Shown in pieces: positions 1 through 8,770 of a stretch of DNA of 41,058 bases (its first letter is position 1; every line of letters starts with the position of its first letter). The position numbers were made by a program, and so were the translations under genes. The notes under the pieces are model-generated. The model did not search any database and had not been told where the DNA came from. It was given only the letters and a program-made list of their open reading frames with translations. Origin of the DNA: Acidobacteriota bacterium (GTDB lineage: Bacteria > Actinomycetota > Thermoleophilia > Gaiellales > Gaiellaceae); contig JAGWRZ010000048.1 of assembly GCA_028876365.1 (NCBI GenBank), positions 1-41,058 on the forward strand. The letters are read 5' to 3'.

Positions 1-1461
1 GAGCAGTTCCTGCACGACAAGGGGCTCACGAACTACTGGGGCTATTCGTCGATCGGCTATCTCGCGCCGCACGCGCTGTACGCGGCGACCGGAACGCGCG
101 GCGAGCAGGTGCGCGAGTTCAAGGGGATGGTGAAGGCGCTGCATCGTGCGGGGATCGAGGTGATCCTCGACGTCGTCTACAACCACACGGCCGAGGGGAA
201 CCATCTCGGCCCCACACTCGCCTTCAAGGGCGTCGACAACCAGAGCTATTACCGCCTCGTCCCCGATGCGCCGCGCTTCTACGAGGACTTCACCGGCACC
301 GGAAACTCGCTCAACGCGGCGCACCCGTCGGTGTTGCGGCTGATCATGGACTCGCTGCGCTACTTCGTCATCGAGTGCCACGTCGACGGCTTCCGGTTCG
401 ACCTCGCCTCCGCGCTCGCACGCGAGTTCTACGAGGTCGACCGTCTCTCGACGTTCTTCGACACGATCCACCAGGATCCGGTCATCTCGCAGGTGAAGCT
501 CATCGCCGAGCCGTGGGACGTCGGCCCCGGCGGGTACCAGGTCGGCAACTTCCCCGTCCTCTGGGCCGAATGGAACGGGCCCTACCGCGACACGATGCGG
601 GACTTCTGGCGCGGCAGCGGCAACCTCGGCGCGTTCGCATCGCGCTTCACCGGCTCGAGCGATCTCTACCAGGCGGACGGACGGGATCCGTTCGCGTCGA
701 TCAACTTCGTCACGGCGCACGACGGCTTCACCCTGCGCGACCTCGTCTCGTACAACGACAAGCACAACGAGGCGAACGAGGAGGAGAACAAGGACGGCAC
801 CGACGACAACCGGTCGTGGAACCACGGCGTCGAGGGAGACACCGACGACCCCGAGATCGCTGCCGTGCGCGCGCGGCAGCAGCGCAACTTCCTCGTCACG
901 CTCCTTCTCTCGCAGGGCGTCCCCATGCTCCTCGGAGGAGACGAGCTCGGGCGCACGCAGCACGGGAACAACAACGCGTGGTGCCAGGACAACGAGATCT
1001 CGTGGTTCGACTGGGACGCCGCGGACGACTCGCTGGTCTCGTTCGTGCGCGGCGTGATCGCGTTTCGCCGCGAGCATCCCGTCTTCCGTCGCGAGACCTT
1101 CCTCACCGGCACCGAGACGCGCGGCAGCGGGCTGCCCGACGTCTGGTGGTTCCGGCCCGACGGCAGGCGCATGACGATGCGCGACTGGCAGCAGCAGCCG
1201 GGGCGGACGCTCGGCGTGTTCCTCAACGGCCTGGAGATCCCGTCACGCACCGCGCACGGCGAGGAGATCGTCGACGCGTCCTTCCTCCTCCTCTTCAACG
1301 CGCACTTCGAGCCGGTGACCTTCACCCTGCCGGCGCGGCGATTCGGCGCCCGCTGGGAGCTCGTCCTCGCCACCGGGGCGGGTGGGCCCGACGATCCCGT
1401 CGCGGCGCGGGCGGAGGTGGCGGTCGAGGCGCAGTCGCTCACCGTGCTGCGGCGCGTCTAG
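1..1461 (+). CDS. glgX: Glycogen debranching enzyme (GH13 isoamylase type), 5' truncated by window edge
   Basis: The reading frame is open from base 1, so the N-terminus lies outside the window; 486 codons remain. GlgX/TreX enzymes hydrolyse alpha-1,6 branches of glycogen limit dextrins. The GH13 catalytic core is visible: [13 protein letters not shown] (conserved region I), DGFRFDLAS with the nucleophile Asp at codon 134, IAEPWD with the acid/base Glu at codon 170, and TAHDGF with the transition-state Asp at codon 241. The stretch [13 protein letters not shown] is typical of the GlgX/isoamylase subfamily, and the C-terminal beta domain ends in TVLRRV. The next gene starts 35 nt downstream. 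The family call is secure; glgX versus treX cannot be separated without the N-terminus and neighbours. Confidence 0.93.
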   Translation, partial: EQFLHDKGLTNYWGYSSIGYLAPHALYAATGTRGEQVREFKGMVKALHRAGIEVILDVVYNHTAEGNHLGPTLAFKGVDNQSYYRLVPDAPRFYEDFTGTGNSLNAAHPSVLRLIMDSLRYFVIECHVDGFRFDLASALAREFYEVDRLSTFFDTIHQDPVISQVKLIAEPWDVGPGGYQVGNFPVLWAEWNGPYRDTMRDFWRGSGNLGAFASRFTGSSDLYQADGRDPFASINFVTAHDGFTLRDLVSYNDKHNEANEEENKDGTDDNRSWNHGVEGDTDDPEIAAVRARQQRNFLVTLLLSQGVPMLLGGDELGRTQHGNNNAWCQDNEISWFDWDAADDSLVSFVRGVIAFRREHPVFRRETFLTGTETRGSGLPDVWWFRPDGRRMTMRDWQQQPGRTLGVFLNGLEIPSRTAHGEEIVDASFLLLFNAHFEPVTFTLPARRFGARWELVLATGAGGPDDPVAARAEVAVEAQSLTVLRRV

Positions 1462-1496
1462 GTTTTCCGCCGCCTCCGGCGGCGCATATCCGGAGG

Positions 1497-1928
1497 ATGA
1501 ACGAATGGCCCGCTTCCGAGCACGCGCGGAGGGCGATGCAGCTCGAGGCGACGATGCGCGTCCTCGACACGGTGGACGAGCTCCGGCGGGAGGTCGACGC
1601 TCTCCGGGCCGAGCTGCCGGCACGCCGCTCCGTGCCGGTGGGGGTCCTCCTCCGCGTCACCGCCGAGGCCGGCGTCCTCGTCGCCGTCGCGGTGGTCGCC
1701 GGCGCGGGCGGCTTCCGCCCGTTGCTGACGGTGGCTCTGATGGCGGCGACGCTCGCATGCGTCGTCTCGTCCGAATGGCTCGCGTCGAGGAGCGCGTACG
1801 TGCCGCGCTCGTTCGGCTTCGCGCAGGCCGCGCGGCCGGTCGTGGCGGATCCGCCTCCCGAGTCGCCCCTCGAGTCGGACGCGTGGGAGCGCGGCTTCCT
1901 CCCCGAGTCCGAGCCTGCGCGTCTTTGA
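1497..1928 (+). CDS. Small membrane protein with coiled-coil N-terminus and two TM helices
   Basis: About 143 aa. Residues roughly 10-40 form a charged heptad-like helix (MQLEATMRVLDTVDELRREV). Two hydrophobic helices follow, around VGVLLRVTAEAGVLVAVAVVAGAG and LLTVALMAATLACVVSS, and then an acidic proline-rich tail. I recognise no family. The start is uncertain: the ATG at 1497 has GGAGG touching it, and in-frame ATGs at 1536 and 1554 also have purine-rich stretches too close upstream. Its TGA stop overlaps the TTG start of the next gene (TTGA at 1925-1928), which suggests translational coupling with the transporter-like gene. Codon use matches its neighbours. Confidence 0.6.
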   Translation: MNEWPASEHARRAMQLEATMRVLDTVDELRREVDALRAELPARRSVPVGVLLRVTAEAGVLVAVAVVAGAGGFRPLLTVALMAATLACVVSSEWLASRSAYVPRSFGFAQAARPVVADPPPESPLESDAWERGFLPESEPARL

Positions 1929-2602
1929 GCGCGAACGGCGGCGGGCCCGAAGAGCACGTCCGGATCGTTCTCCGCCCGCTCGGCAGCGCACTGCCGCTCG
2001 GGTTCTTCTCGTTCGGGATCGGCATGCTCCTGCTCGGCACGCAGGCGATCGGATGGATCCCGGTGCACGAGCAGAAGGACGTCGGGACGATCGTCGTCGC
2101 GTTCGTCTTTCCGCTCGAGCTCCTCGCCACCATCGTCGCCTTCCTCGCGCGCGACACGCTCGGCGCCACGACGCTCGGCCTCTTCACGACCTCGTGGCTC
2201 GCGCTCGGCTGGGGAGAGATCGCGCAGACGCCCGGTCAGAGGAGCGTGGCGACGGGCATCTATCTCTTCGGCTTCGCGACCGTCGCGCTCCTGCTCGCGA
2301 TCATGTCGACGCTCGGCAAGCCGTTCTTCTCGGTCGTGCTGGGCGTCGCGGCGGCGCGCATGGTGCTCGCCGGCTACTACGAGACCGGCGCCTCGCCCGC
2401 GTGGGACCGAGTTGCGGGGGGATTCGGCATCGCGCTCGCGGCGCTCGCGCTCTACGGCGGGACGGCGCTCGCGCTCGAGGACGCACGGCACCGGGAGGTG
2501 CTGCCGCTCTTCCGCCGCGGCGCGGCCGACCGGGCATTCCACGGCTACGAGGAGCAGCTCTCCCGGCTGGAAGCCGAGCCGGGCGTGAGGCAGCAGCTGT
2601 AG
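1925..2602 (+). CDS. GPR1/FUN34/YaaH (SatP-like) membrane protein, probable acetate/succinate uptake family
   Basis: 225 aa. Six hydrophobic segments begin with ALPLGFFSFGIGMLLLGTQAIGW, which resembles the N-terminal signature of the GPR1/FUN34/YaaH family (NPAPLGL followed by a glycine-rich helix), though it is divergent. Known members are proton-coupled acetate/succinate or ammonium-linked transporters. The C-terminal 45 residues are a charged cytoplasmic tail longer than in E. coli SatP. No ATG or GTG lies at a sensible position; the TTG at 1925, overlapping the upstream TGA, fits best, so translation is probably coupled. The family call is moderate and the substrate is not inferable. Confidence 0.6.
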   Translation: MSANGGGPEEHVRIVLRPLGSALPLGFFSFGIGMLLLGTQAIGWIPVHEQKDVGTIVVAFVFPLELLATIVAFLARDTLGATTLGLFTTSWLALGWGEIAQTPGQRSVATGIYLFGFATVALLLAIMSTLGKPFFSVVLGVAAARMVLAGYYETGASPAWDRVAGGFGIALAALALYGGTALALEDARHREVLPLFRRGAADRAFHGYEEQLSRLEAEPGVRQQL

Positions 2603-2726
2603 CGGCCGGACCGGTTTCGCCCGGCGCCCCCTCTAGCAGGGGAAGGGAAACGAGGAGGCGCCGGACATGGTGGAAACCGGTATTCGGGAGGGTGCGACCA
2701 TCACATCATCCGGAGATGAGCGGGGC

Positions 2727-4007
2727 TTAAGACCCGTGTAGGCGAAGTGTGAGGATCGCGCCGCCGCCGGGCGCCTCGTCGGCGACGACGGTGCCGCCGT
2801 GCGCCTCCGCGACCTCGCGGACGATCGCGAGCCCGAGCCCGGATCCGGGAAGCGAGCGCGCGGCCGCCGAGCGGTAGAAGCGGTCGAAGATGTGCTCGCG
2901 GTCCTCCACGGCGATCCCGGGGCCGTGGTCGCGCACGCGCAGCTCGCCGTCGGCGAGCGTCACCTCGACGCTCGAGCCGGGCGCGCTCCACTTGCCCGCG
3001 TTCTCGAGGAGGTTCCACACCGCGCGCTCGAGGCGGTCACTCGAGCCGGTGAGCGTCGTCGTCTCGAGCTGCATCTCGAACACGAGGTCCGGGAAGCGCG
3101 CGCGGGCGCGCTCGACGACGCGGTCGACGAGCTCGTCGAGTCGAAACGTCGTCTTCTCGAGCCGCGGGTCGCCGCCGCGCGCCAGCTCGAGCAGGCCTCC
3201 GATGAGATCGCGCATCTCGTGCGCCTCGCGGTTCAGGTCCTCGAACAGGCGCTGCCGCGCAGCGGGGTCGAGGCGCTCCTGCTGCTTCAGCACCTCGATG
3301 TTCGTCTGCATGCTCGTCAGCGGCGTGCGCAGCTCGTGCGACGCGTCGGCGACGAAGCGGCGCTGGGTCTCGATCGCGTCCTCGAGCGCGACGAGCATCG
3401 TGTTGAAGGCCGTGCCGAGGCGGGAGAGCTCGCCGCGGCCGCCCTCGGGAACGCGCTCGCTCGGATCCCCGGTCTTCGCGATCCGCTCCGCCGCAGCGGT
3501 GAGCCGGCGCACGGGCGCCAGCGTCGCACGGGAGACGAACGCGCCGGCGAGAGCGGCGGCGCCGACCCCGCCGAGCGAGACGAGGAAGAGGATGAGCCGC
3601 AGCCGCGAGAGGTCGTGATCGATGTAGCCGACGTATCGCGAGACGATCACGGCTCCTCCGCCGCCGAGCGGCGCGACGATCTGACGGATGTGGTACCCGG
3701 AGATGGTCGTGTTGCGGAAGAAGCCGCGCTGCGTGCCCGATGCCACGGATCGGACCGCCGAGTTGACGGGAATCACCACGCCGGCCGCGAGCGAGCCGTC
3801 CGGATTGACGAGGGTGACGGCGTCTCCGCCGTACGGGCCGGGGCCGCGGAACGCCTCGCGCGGGTCTTGTGCATGCTGCGCGAGCTCGTTGTCCACCTGC
3901 GAGTAGAGCTCGTGCCGCATGACGAAGTACGTCGTCGTCGACGCGGCCGCGACGACGATGGCGACGACGACGGCCGCGACGAGCGTGAGTCGGAGCTTGA
4001 GGCTCAT
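2727..4007 (-). CDS. Sensor histidine kinase (MprB/PhoR-like)
   Basis: 426 aa, second gene of a two-component operon: its ATG overlaps the response-regulator stop (ATGA at 4004-4007). Order of parts: TM helix at residues 8-28, extracytoplasmic sensor region about 30-133, second TM about 137-159, HAMP linker about 160-212, HisKA box [13 protein letters not shown] with phospho-accepting His224, N box [10 protein letters not shown] (Asn336), G1 box DHGPG (Asp360) and G2 box GSGLGLAIV (388-396). All ATP-binding motifs are intact, so an active kinase is expected. The sensor domain contains a Gly/Pro-rich stretch but no recognised ligand fold. The signal is unknown. Confidence 0.95.
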   Translation of the reverse strand: MSLKLRLTLVAAVVVAIVVAAASTTTYFVMRHELYSQVDNELAQHAQDPREAFRGPGPYGGDAVTLVNPDGSLAAGVVIPVNSAVRSVASGTQRGFFRNTTISGYHIRQIVAPLGGGGAVIVSRYVGYIDHDLSRLRLILFLVSLGGVGAAALAGAFVSRATLAPVRRLTAAAERIAKTGDPSERVPEGGRGELSRLGTAFNTMLVALEDAIETQRRFVADASHELRTPLTSMQTNIEVLKQQERLDPAARQRLFEDLNREAHEMRDLIGGLLELARGGDPRLEKTTFRLDELVDRVVERARARFPDLVFEMQLETTTLTGSSDRLERAVWNLLENAGKWSAPGSSVEVTLADGELRVRDHGPGIAVEDREHIFDRFYRSAAARSLPGSGLGLAIVREVAEAHGGTVVADEAPGGGAILTLRLHGS

Positions 4008-4678
4008 TGTTCGCGGAGAACGTAACCGGTGCCGCGCACGGTGTGGATGAGCCGGGGCTCACCCTCCGCTTCGAGCTTGCGCCTCAGGTAGCCGACGTAG
4101 ACGTCGAGCGCGTTCGACGAGTGGCTGAAGTCGTAGCCCCACACGCGCTCGTAGATGAGCGAGCGTGGCAGCACCTGGCGCGCGTTCCGCATGAAGAGCT
4201 CGAGCAGGTGCGCCTCCGTCGTCGTCAGCTCGAACCGCCGTCCGCCGCGGCGTGCGTCCATCGAGCCGAGGTCGAACGCGAGGTCGGCGAACCGCAACAC
4301 GTCCGCCGGCTCCTTGTCGAGCGCGCGCCGGAGAAGCGCGCGCAGGCGCGCGAGCAGCTCTTCGAGCGCGAACGGCTTCGGGAGGTAGTCGTCGGCGCCG
4401 GCGTCGAGTCCCTCGACGCGATCGCCGACCGCCTCGCGCGCGGTGAGGAGGAGGATCGGCACGCGGTTTCCTTCGCGGCGGAGGCGGCGCGTCACGTCGA
4501 GCCCGTCGAGGCCCGGCATCATGATGTCGAGCACGACGGCATCCGGCGTCCGCTGTTCGATCGCGGCGAGCGCGCCGTCGCCGTCGGAGGCGAGCTCGAC
4601 CTCGTAGCCGGCCAGCTGGAGCGCCCGCTCGAGCGCTTCGCGGACGGCCCGGTCGTCATCTGTCACGAGAACGAGCAT
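4004..4678 (-). CDS. OmpR/PhoB-family response regulator
   Basis: 224 aa. The receiver domain has the acidic pair Asp7/Asp8, phospho-acceptor Asp51 in VLDIMMPG, Thr79 and Lys101 (YLPKPF). A winged-helix DNA-binding domain follows (about 130-224), with [16 protein letters not shown] and the ending [11 protein letters not shown], typical of the OmpR/PhoB and MprA/TcrA groups. It is transcribed ahead of its kinase and away from the DUF4242 gene. I see no TANNNT box close to its ATG, unlike several other genes here, so its mRNA probably has a leader. Confidence 0.95.
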   Translation of the reverse strand: MLVLVTDDDRAVREALERALQLAGYEVELASDGDGALAAIEQRTPDAVVLDIMMPGLDGLDVTRRLRREGNRVPILLLTAREAVGDRVEGLDAGADDYLPKPFALEELLARLRALLRRALDKEPADVLRFADLAFDLGSMDARRGGRRFELTTTEAHLLELFMRNARQVLPRSLIYERVWGYDFSHSSNALDVYVGYLRRKLEAEGEPRLIHTVRGTGYVLREQ

Positions 4679-4723
4679 GCTCGAAGACAGTGTGCCCGCA
4701 GAGGTGAGACCCGGCTAAGAGCG

Positions 4724-4729
4724 TAGAAT
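4724..4729 (+). promoter_or_regulatory. -10 box TAGAAT of a predicted leaderless promoter
   Basis: TAGAAT lies 6 nt before the ATG at 4736. With a start point about 6-7 nt after the -10 box, transcription would begin at the start codon. There is no ribosome binding site. The same spacing recurs at many genes in this window. No convincing -35 box was seen. Confidence 0.6.
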
Positions 4730-4735
4730 CCCGCC

Positions 4736-5020
4736 ATGCCCAGATACCTGATCGTTCGGAGCTTCGACGTCACCGAGGATCAGATGCCGTTCATCGGACG
4801 GCGGTCGCGCGAGCTGATCGAGGACGGCTACCCCGAGGTGACCTGGGAGCACAGCCACGTCGTGGTCGACGACACGGGCGTCGTCCGAACCTTCTGCGTG
4901 TACGACGCGCCGACCGAGGAGATCGTCCGCGAGCACGGCCACAAGCTCGGCAAGCACACGCTCGACGCGGTCTACGAGATCGCCGGCGACGTCACGCCCG
5001 CGGACTTTCCGCCGGTCTAG
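4736..5020 (+). CDS. DUF4242-family small protein (SCO4226-like ferredoxin-fold)
   Basis: 94 aa. Sequence features such as PRYLIVRSFDV, the conserved histidines in WEHSHVVVDD, and TFCVYDAPTEEIVREH resemble DUF4242, a small alpha/beta-fold family. One studied member, Streptomyces SCO4226, binds nickel; whether this one does is unknown. It is monocistronic, has a leaderless-type promoter, and is convergent with the cyclase gene, with only 2 nt between the stops. Confidence 0.75.
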   Translation: MPRYLIVRSFDVTEDQMPFIGRRSRELIEDGYPEVTWEHSHVVVDDTGVVRTFCVYDAPTEEIVREHGHKLGKHTLDAVYEIAGDVTPADFPPV

Positions 5021-5022
5021 GG

Positions 5023-7047
5023 TTACGGGCCGAGCCCGAGGATCTGCGCGTCGTCGACGTGCAGGTACGCCTGGGTCGCCACGGCGAGCCGTTGCTGAAG
5101 GCGTCGCCTGAGGTCGCCGTCCGCGGCGAGTGAGAGCGCCTCCCGGTAGAAGGTCATCGCCCGGTCCTTCGCCCAGCCGCGCTCGGCCTGCTCCGCCGCC
5201 GCGACGAAGTAGCGAAGCGCGCGCTCGCGGTCGCCCGCGTCGCGCCAGTGGCGCGCGAGCGCGGCGCCCGCCTCGCCGACCTCGGCCGTCGATTCCTCGA
5301 GGAAGAGCGCGAAATGCTCGTGCCGCTCGCGCCTGCCTGCACGGGGCAGCAGGTCGTACGCGACGTCGCGGATGAGGACGTGGGTGAACATGTACTGCTG
5401 GTCGCCCTCGATCGCCGACGTCGCCTCGCGGCGGATGAGGTCGCGCCGCTCGAGGGCGGCGAGGAGATCCGTCAGCGCGCCGGGGTCGGCGCCCATCCGC
5501 TCGAGGGCGCCGCGCCAGAAGACCTTCCCGCCGACGGAGGCGTCGAGGACGAGCGCGCGCTCGGCCGGCGGCAGCGCGTCGAGCCGCGCCGCGACGAGGC
5601 CGAGGATCGTGGTCGGCAGCTTTCGCTGTGCGCCGTTCGTCGTCTCGGCGACGGTGGCGGCGAGCTGCTCGATGAAGAGCGGGTTGCCGGCCGCCGTCCT
5701 CGCCAGCTCGGTCGCACGGTCGCTTCTCGCCGCGAGGCGCTCGGCGGCGAGCGCGCGCGCGTCCTCGGGGGAGAGCGGCTGCAGCGGGACGGCGCTGTAG
5801 GCGGGAAGGCCGCCGCCCCAGCCCGGTCGCGTGTCGAGGAGCTCCGGGCGGGCGAGAGCGACGAGCAGGATCGGCAGGTCGCGCAGGCGGGCGGCGAGCA
5901 GCTCGACGAGGTCGAGGAGGCTCGCGTCCGCCCAGTGCAGGTCCTCGAACACGAGCAGCGTCGGCCGGTCGCGCGCGACCGCTTCGATGAAGAGACGGAT
6001 CGAGAAGAAGAGCGTCTCGCGGTCTGCCACGGACGCCTGGGGCGTGAGGCCGATCAGGATCGCGAGGTGGCCCGCGACCTCGGCGGCTGCGCTCGGTTCC
6101 ACCATCGTCGCGACCTTCGCGTTCAGCTTGGCGAGCGCGGCGTCGGTCGTGTCGCTCTCGTAGATGCCGCACAGCTGCTTCAGCTGGCTCGCGAAGGCGC
6201 CGTACGCGCTGCTCTCGCGATACGGGAGGGTGCGGCCGCGGACGGTGAAGCCGCCCAGCCCCTCGACCACCGCCATGAACTCGGCCGCGAGGCGCGTCTT
6301 TCCGAGCCCGGCCTCACCGAGGACGGTGACGAGGTGCGGCATGCGCTGCTCCGTCACGCGCGTCCACGTGTCGCGCAGAAGCGCGATCTCACGCTCGCGT
6401 CCGACGAACGTGCTCGAGAGGTCGCGCTCGTCCGAGTTCGCCTGGACGGCGATCCACGCGCGGACCTTCTCCGCCTTCCCGCGCGCGACGAGCTCGTCCG
6501 CGTCGGCGTACTCGATCGCATCCCGCGTCGCCCGGTAGGTGACCTCGCCGACGAGGACGCCGTCGACGGGGGCGGCCTGCTGGAGGCGGGCCGCGGTGTT
6601 GACGACGTCGCCGGCCACCATCGCCTCGCCGTGGGAGGGCCGTGCCCCGAGCGTGACGAGCGCCTCGCCGGTGTTCACCGCGACGCGGATCCCCTCCACG
6701 CGGTCGCGGACGGCGAGAGCGGCGCGGACGGCGCGCTCCGCGTCGTCGCCGAACGCCGTCGGGGCGCCGAAGACAGCCATGACCGCGTCGCCGATGAACT
6801 TCTCGACGACGCCGCCGAACGACTCGAGCTCTTCGCGGACGGCGCGATGGTAGGGCTCGAGAAGGGCCCGGACGTCCTCCGGGTCGAGCTGCTCCGCCTG
6901 GCTCGTGAACCCGACGAGGTCGACGAAGACGACGCTGACGATGCGGCGCTCCTCCTCGACGTGCTCGCCGGCGAGCGGCTCGCCGCAGGCGAAGCAGAAC
7001 CGGGCCTCCGGCGGGTTCTCCTGATCGCATGCGGCACACCTCGCCAT
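5023..7047 (-). CDS. Class III adenylate/guanylate cyclase domain fused to AAA ATPase, with zinc ribbon
   Basis: 674 aa. Residues 1-25 form a double-CxxC zinc ribbon (CAACDQ...CFACG). A class III cyclase domain follows: SVVFVDLVGFTS contains the first metal-binding Asp and FIGDAVMAVFG the second. Next is an AAA/STAND-like ATPase with Walker A GEAGLGKT and Walker B LLVFEDLHWAD, then a helical C-terminal region resembling TPR-type repeats. Such cyclase-ATPase fusions are common in Thermoleophilia and other soil actinobacteria; ligands are mostly unknown. The start ATG at 7047 was chosen because TACGCT lies 6 nt upstream on the minus strand and the zinc ribbon begins right there; longer upstream frames lack family similarity. 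Confidence 0.9.
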   Translation of the reverse strand: MARCAACDQENPPEARFCFACGEPLAGEHVEEERRIVSVVFVDLVGFTSQAEQLDPEDVRALLEPYHRAVREELESFGGVVEKFIGDAVMAVFGAPTAFGDDAERAVRAALAVRDRVEGIRVAVNTGEALVTLGARPSHGEAMVAGDVVNTAARLQQAAPVDGVLVGEVTYRATRDAIEYADADELVARGKAEKVRAWIAVQANSDERDLSSTFVGREREIALLRDTWTRVTEQRMPHLVTVLGEAGLGKTRLAAEFMAVVEGLGGFTVRGRTLPYRESSAYGAFASQLKQLCGIYESDTTDAALAKLNAKVATMVEPSAAAEVAGHLAILIGLTPQASVADRETLFFSIRLFIEAVARDRPTLLVFEDLHWADASLLDLVELLAARLRDLPILLVALARPELLDTRPGWGGGLPAYSAVPLQPLSPEDARALAAERLAARSDRATELARTAAGNPLFIEQLAATVAETTNGAQRKLPTTILGLVAARLDALPPAERALVLDASVGGKVFWRGALERMGADPGALTDLLAALERRDLIRREATSAIEGDQQYMFTHVLIRDVAYDLLPRAGRRERHEHFALFLEESTAEVGEAGAALARHWRDAGDRERALRYFVAAAEQAERGWAKDRAMTFYREALSLAADGDLRRRLQQRLAVATQAYLHVDDAQILGLGP

Positions 7048-7053
7048 GGGGGA

Positions 7054-7059
7054 AGCGTA
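7054..7059 (-). promoter_or_regulatory. -10 box TACGCT of a predicted leaderless promoter for the cyclase gene
   Basis: On the minus strand, TACGCT is followed by 6 nt (TCCCCC) and then the ATG. It lies in the short divergent gap facing the gene at 7079. Confidence 0.55.
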
Positions 7060-7078
7060 CGACGGCGATGATGGGGCC

Positions 7079-7444
7079 GTGGGCCGCCCCCTTCGACTCG
7101 TCCTCGGCGGAGTCGCCGCGCTCGTGATCGCGGCGGCGCTCGTCGTCCCCGTCGTCGACCGCGGCGGGCCGTCCAAGGCCTGCTCGATGGCGCTCTCCTA
7201 CCGCGGGCACCCATATGCCGTTCGCCCCGTGCCGGAGAGCGCGCTCGTCCAGGCCGTGTCGATCGGCGTGGGAGTCGTCCACGGCTGCGGTTCGAGCCCG
7301 CAGAACGTGAACATCCGTTCGCTCCTCGGTGTCCGCCCGTCGGTCGCCGTGGCGCTCGAGGGCGATCAGTCGTCGGTCTACGTCCGGCGCGGCGTTTGCC
7401 CGGCGCTCGCGGCCCGGGCGCTGGCCACGTGCTTGAAGCGGTAG
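7079..7444 (+). CDS. Membrane-anchored or secreted small protein, unknown function
   Basis: 121 aa from the GTG at 7079. A signal-anchor (PLRLVLGGVAALVIAAALVVPVV) leads into a domain with about four cysteines (KACSMALSYRGHPYAV..., VHGCGSS, RGVCPAL, ATCLKR), which could form disulfides outside the cell. It looks like a small actinobacterial DUF but I cannot name it with confidence. An in-frame ATG at 7046 would add 11 residues ahead of the anchor, overlapping the divergent cyclase start; the GTG is preferred because it removes the overlap and has a weak -10-like GATGAT 6 nt upstream. Confidence 0.6.
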   Translation: MGRPLRLVLGGVAALVIAAALVVPVVDRGGPSKACSMALSYRGHPYAVRPVPESALVQAVSIGVGVVHGCGSSPQNVNIRSLLGVRPSVAVALEGDQSSVYVRRGVCPALAARALATCLKR

Positions 7445-7458
7445 CGTTTGGTCCGGCT

Positions 7459-7998
7459 ATGGGCGCCCGAGGCCCACGCGGCGAAAACGAACGCGACGAC
7501 TGGTTCGACGACGTCGAGCCCACGCGCGCGCTCGAGAGCGATCCGCCGAGCGCCGAGGACGACTGGCTCCTGCCGCTCGCGCCGGCGAGGCCCGGGCCGG
7601 AGCTGCAGTGGAAGCGCATCGCGATCGTCGGCGGAGCGGTGCTCGTCGTCCTCATCGCCGGGCTCGCGGCGGGCGGCGTCTTCAGCGGGAGCACGAGGCC
7701 ACGGTCGGCATCGCTGCCCCCCGTCACCGTCCCGTCGCCGGCGACGACGTCGAATGCGACGCCGTCGGTGACGGTCCTCCCGACGACGACGCTCAAGCCG
7801 GGCGACAGCGGCGCGCAGGTCAAGGCGCTCCAGCGCGCGCTGAAGTCGCTCGGCTATCCGGTCGGCGCGGTCGACGGCCAGTACGGCCCTGCGACGAAGA
7901 CGGCGGTCGCCGCGTTCCAGCACGCGTCGAACCTCACCGCCGACGGCGTCTTCGGGCCGAACACGCTGAACGCGCTCATCCGCCGCGCCGGCCCGTGA
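7459..7998 (+). CDS. Membrane protein with C-terminal peptidoglycan-binding domain
   Basis: 179 aa. An acidic cytoplasmic N-terminus (about 1-50) is followed by one TM helix (IAIVGGAVLVVLIAGLAAGG), a Ser/Thr/Pro-rich extracellular linker, and a PG_binding_1 domain (LKPGDSGAQVKALQRALKSLGYPV...GPATKTAVAAFQ...DGVFGPNTLNAL). No catalytic domain is attached, so it probably anchors or senses the cell wall. TAGCGT lies 11 nt before the ATG, which would give a leader of only a few bases. Confidence 0.88.
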   Translation: MGARGPRGENERDDWFDDVEPTRALESDPPSAEDDWLLPLAPARPGPELQWKRIAIVGGAVLVVLIAGLAAGGVFSGSTRPRSASLPPVTVPSPATTSNATPSVTVLPTTTLKPGDSGAQVKALQRALKSLGYPVGAVDGQYGPATKTAVAAFQHASNLTADGVFGPNTLNALIRRAGP

Positions 7999-8011
7999 GC
8001 ACGTCCCGGTC

Positions 8012-8770
8012 CTAGAGGCGCGGGAGCACGGTCTCGACGAGTGCGCGCATGCGCTCGAGGGACGCTGCCGCCGTGTCGAGCACGTCGGCGTGGTCGAGCC
8101 GCCCGCCGAGGCCCGCCGCGCGGTTCGTGACGAGCGAGATCCCGAGAACCTCCATCCCGGCGGCGTGCGCCGCGATCGCCTCGAGCACCGTCGACATGCC
8201 GACGAGGTCGGCTCCCATCGCGCGGTACGCGCGGATCTCGGCGGGCGTCTCGAAGTTCGGGCCCCAGTAGCCGGCGTACACGCCCTCCTTCAGGCTCGGG
8301 TCGAGCCTGCGGCAGAGCGCGCGCAGGCGGGCCGAGTAGAGATCGCTCAGGTCGACGAAGGCGCCGCCCGTGAGCGGCGAGGCCCCGGTGAGGTTGATGT
8401 GATCGGAGAGCAGGACGAGGTCGCCGGGCGCGAGGTCGTCGCGGATCCCGCCGGTCGCGCTCGTGAGGACGACGGTGCGGCAGCCCGCTGCGGCCGCCGT
8501 CCGCACCGCGTGCGCGACGCGGTCGACGTCCCGCGACTCGTAGTAGTGGGAGCGGCCCGTGAACGCGAGAACGCGCACCTCCCCCGCGCGCAGCGAGAGC
8601 GCGAGGGCGCCGTGCCCGGCGACGGTCGGCTGCGAGAAGCCGGGAAGCCCGGCGACCGCGGTCTCGGCGTTGCAGGGAAGGCCGCCGACGGCGTCGACCC
8701 AGCCCGAGCCGAGCACGATCGCGACGTCGTGCTCGCCGAGCCTTCGTGCCGCAGCGGCCGCGTCGGGCAC
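8012..8770 (-). CDS. Purine nucleoside phosphorylase (class I, trimeric PNP family)
   Basis: 252 aa starting at GTG 8770, directly after the TAA of the upstream gene (TAAGTG), so it is co-transcribed. It should catalyse phosphorolysis of purine (deoxy)nucleosides. Family signatures: [11 protein letters not shown] (phosphate loop), [67 protein letters not shown] with the purine-site Glu, and VTNRAAGL with the base-contacting Asn, which points to 6-oxopurines (guanosine/inosine). The C-terminus is shorter than in human PNP but within the bacterial range. The upstream R2-like protein suggests a link to nucleotide metabolism, which is inference. Confidence 0.92.
   Translation of the reverse strand: MPDAAAAARRLGEHDVAIVLGSGWVDAVGGLPCNAETAVAGLPGFSQPTVAGHGALALSLRAGEVRVLAFTGRSHYYESRDVDRVAHAVRTAAAAGCRTVVLTSATGGIRDDLAPGDLVLLSDHINLTGASPLTGGAFVDLSDLYSARLRALCRRLDPSLKEGVYAGYWGPNFETPAEIRAYRAMGADLVGMSTVLEAIAAHAAGMEVLGISLVTNRAAGLGGRLDHADVLDTAAASLERMRALVETVLPRL

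Noticed and set aside
2667-2741. 24-codon ORF with a good Shine-Dalgarno (GAGGAGG, 8 nt before ATG) overlapping the kinase stop
   Set aside because: Very short, no recognisable peptide signal and it overlaps a real gene in antisense. A chance ORF is as likely; conservation would be needed.
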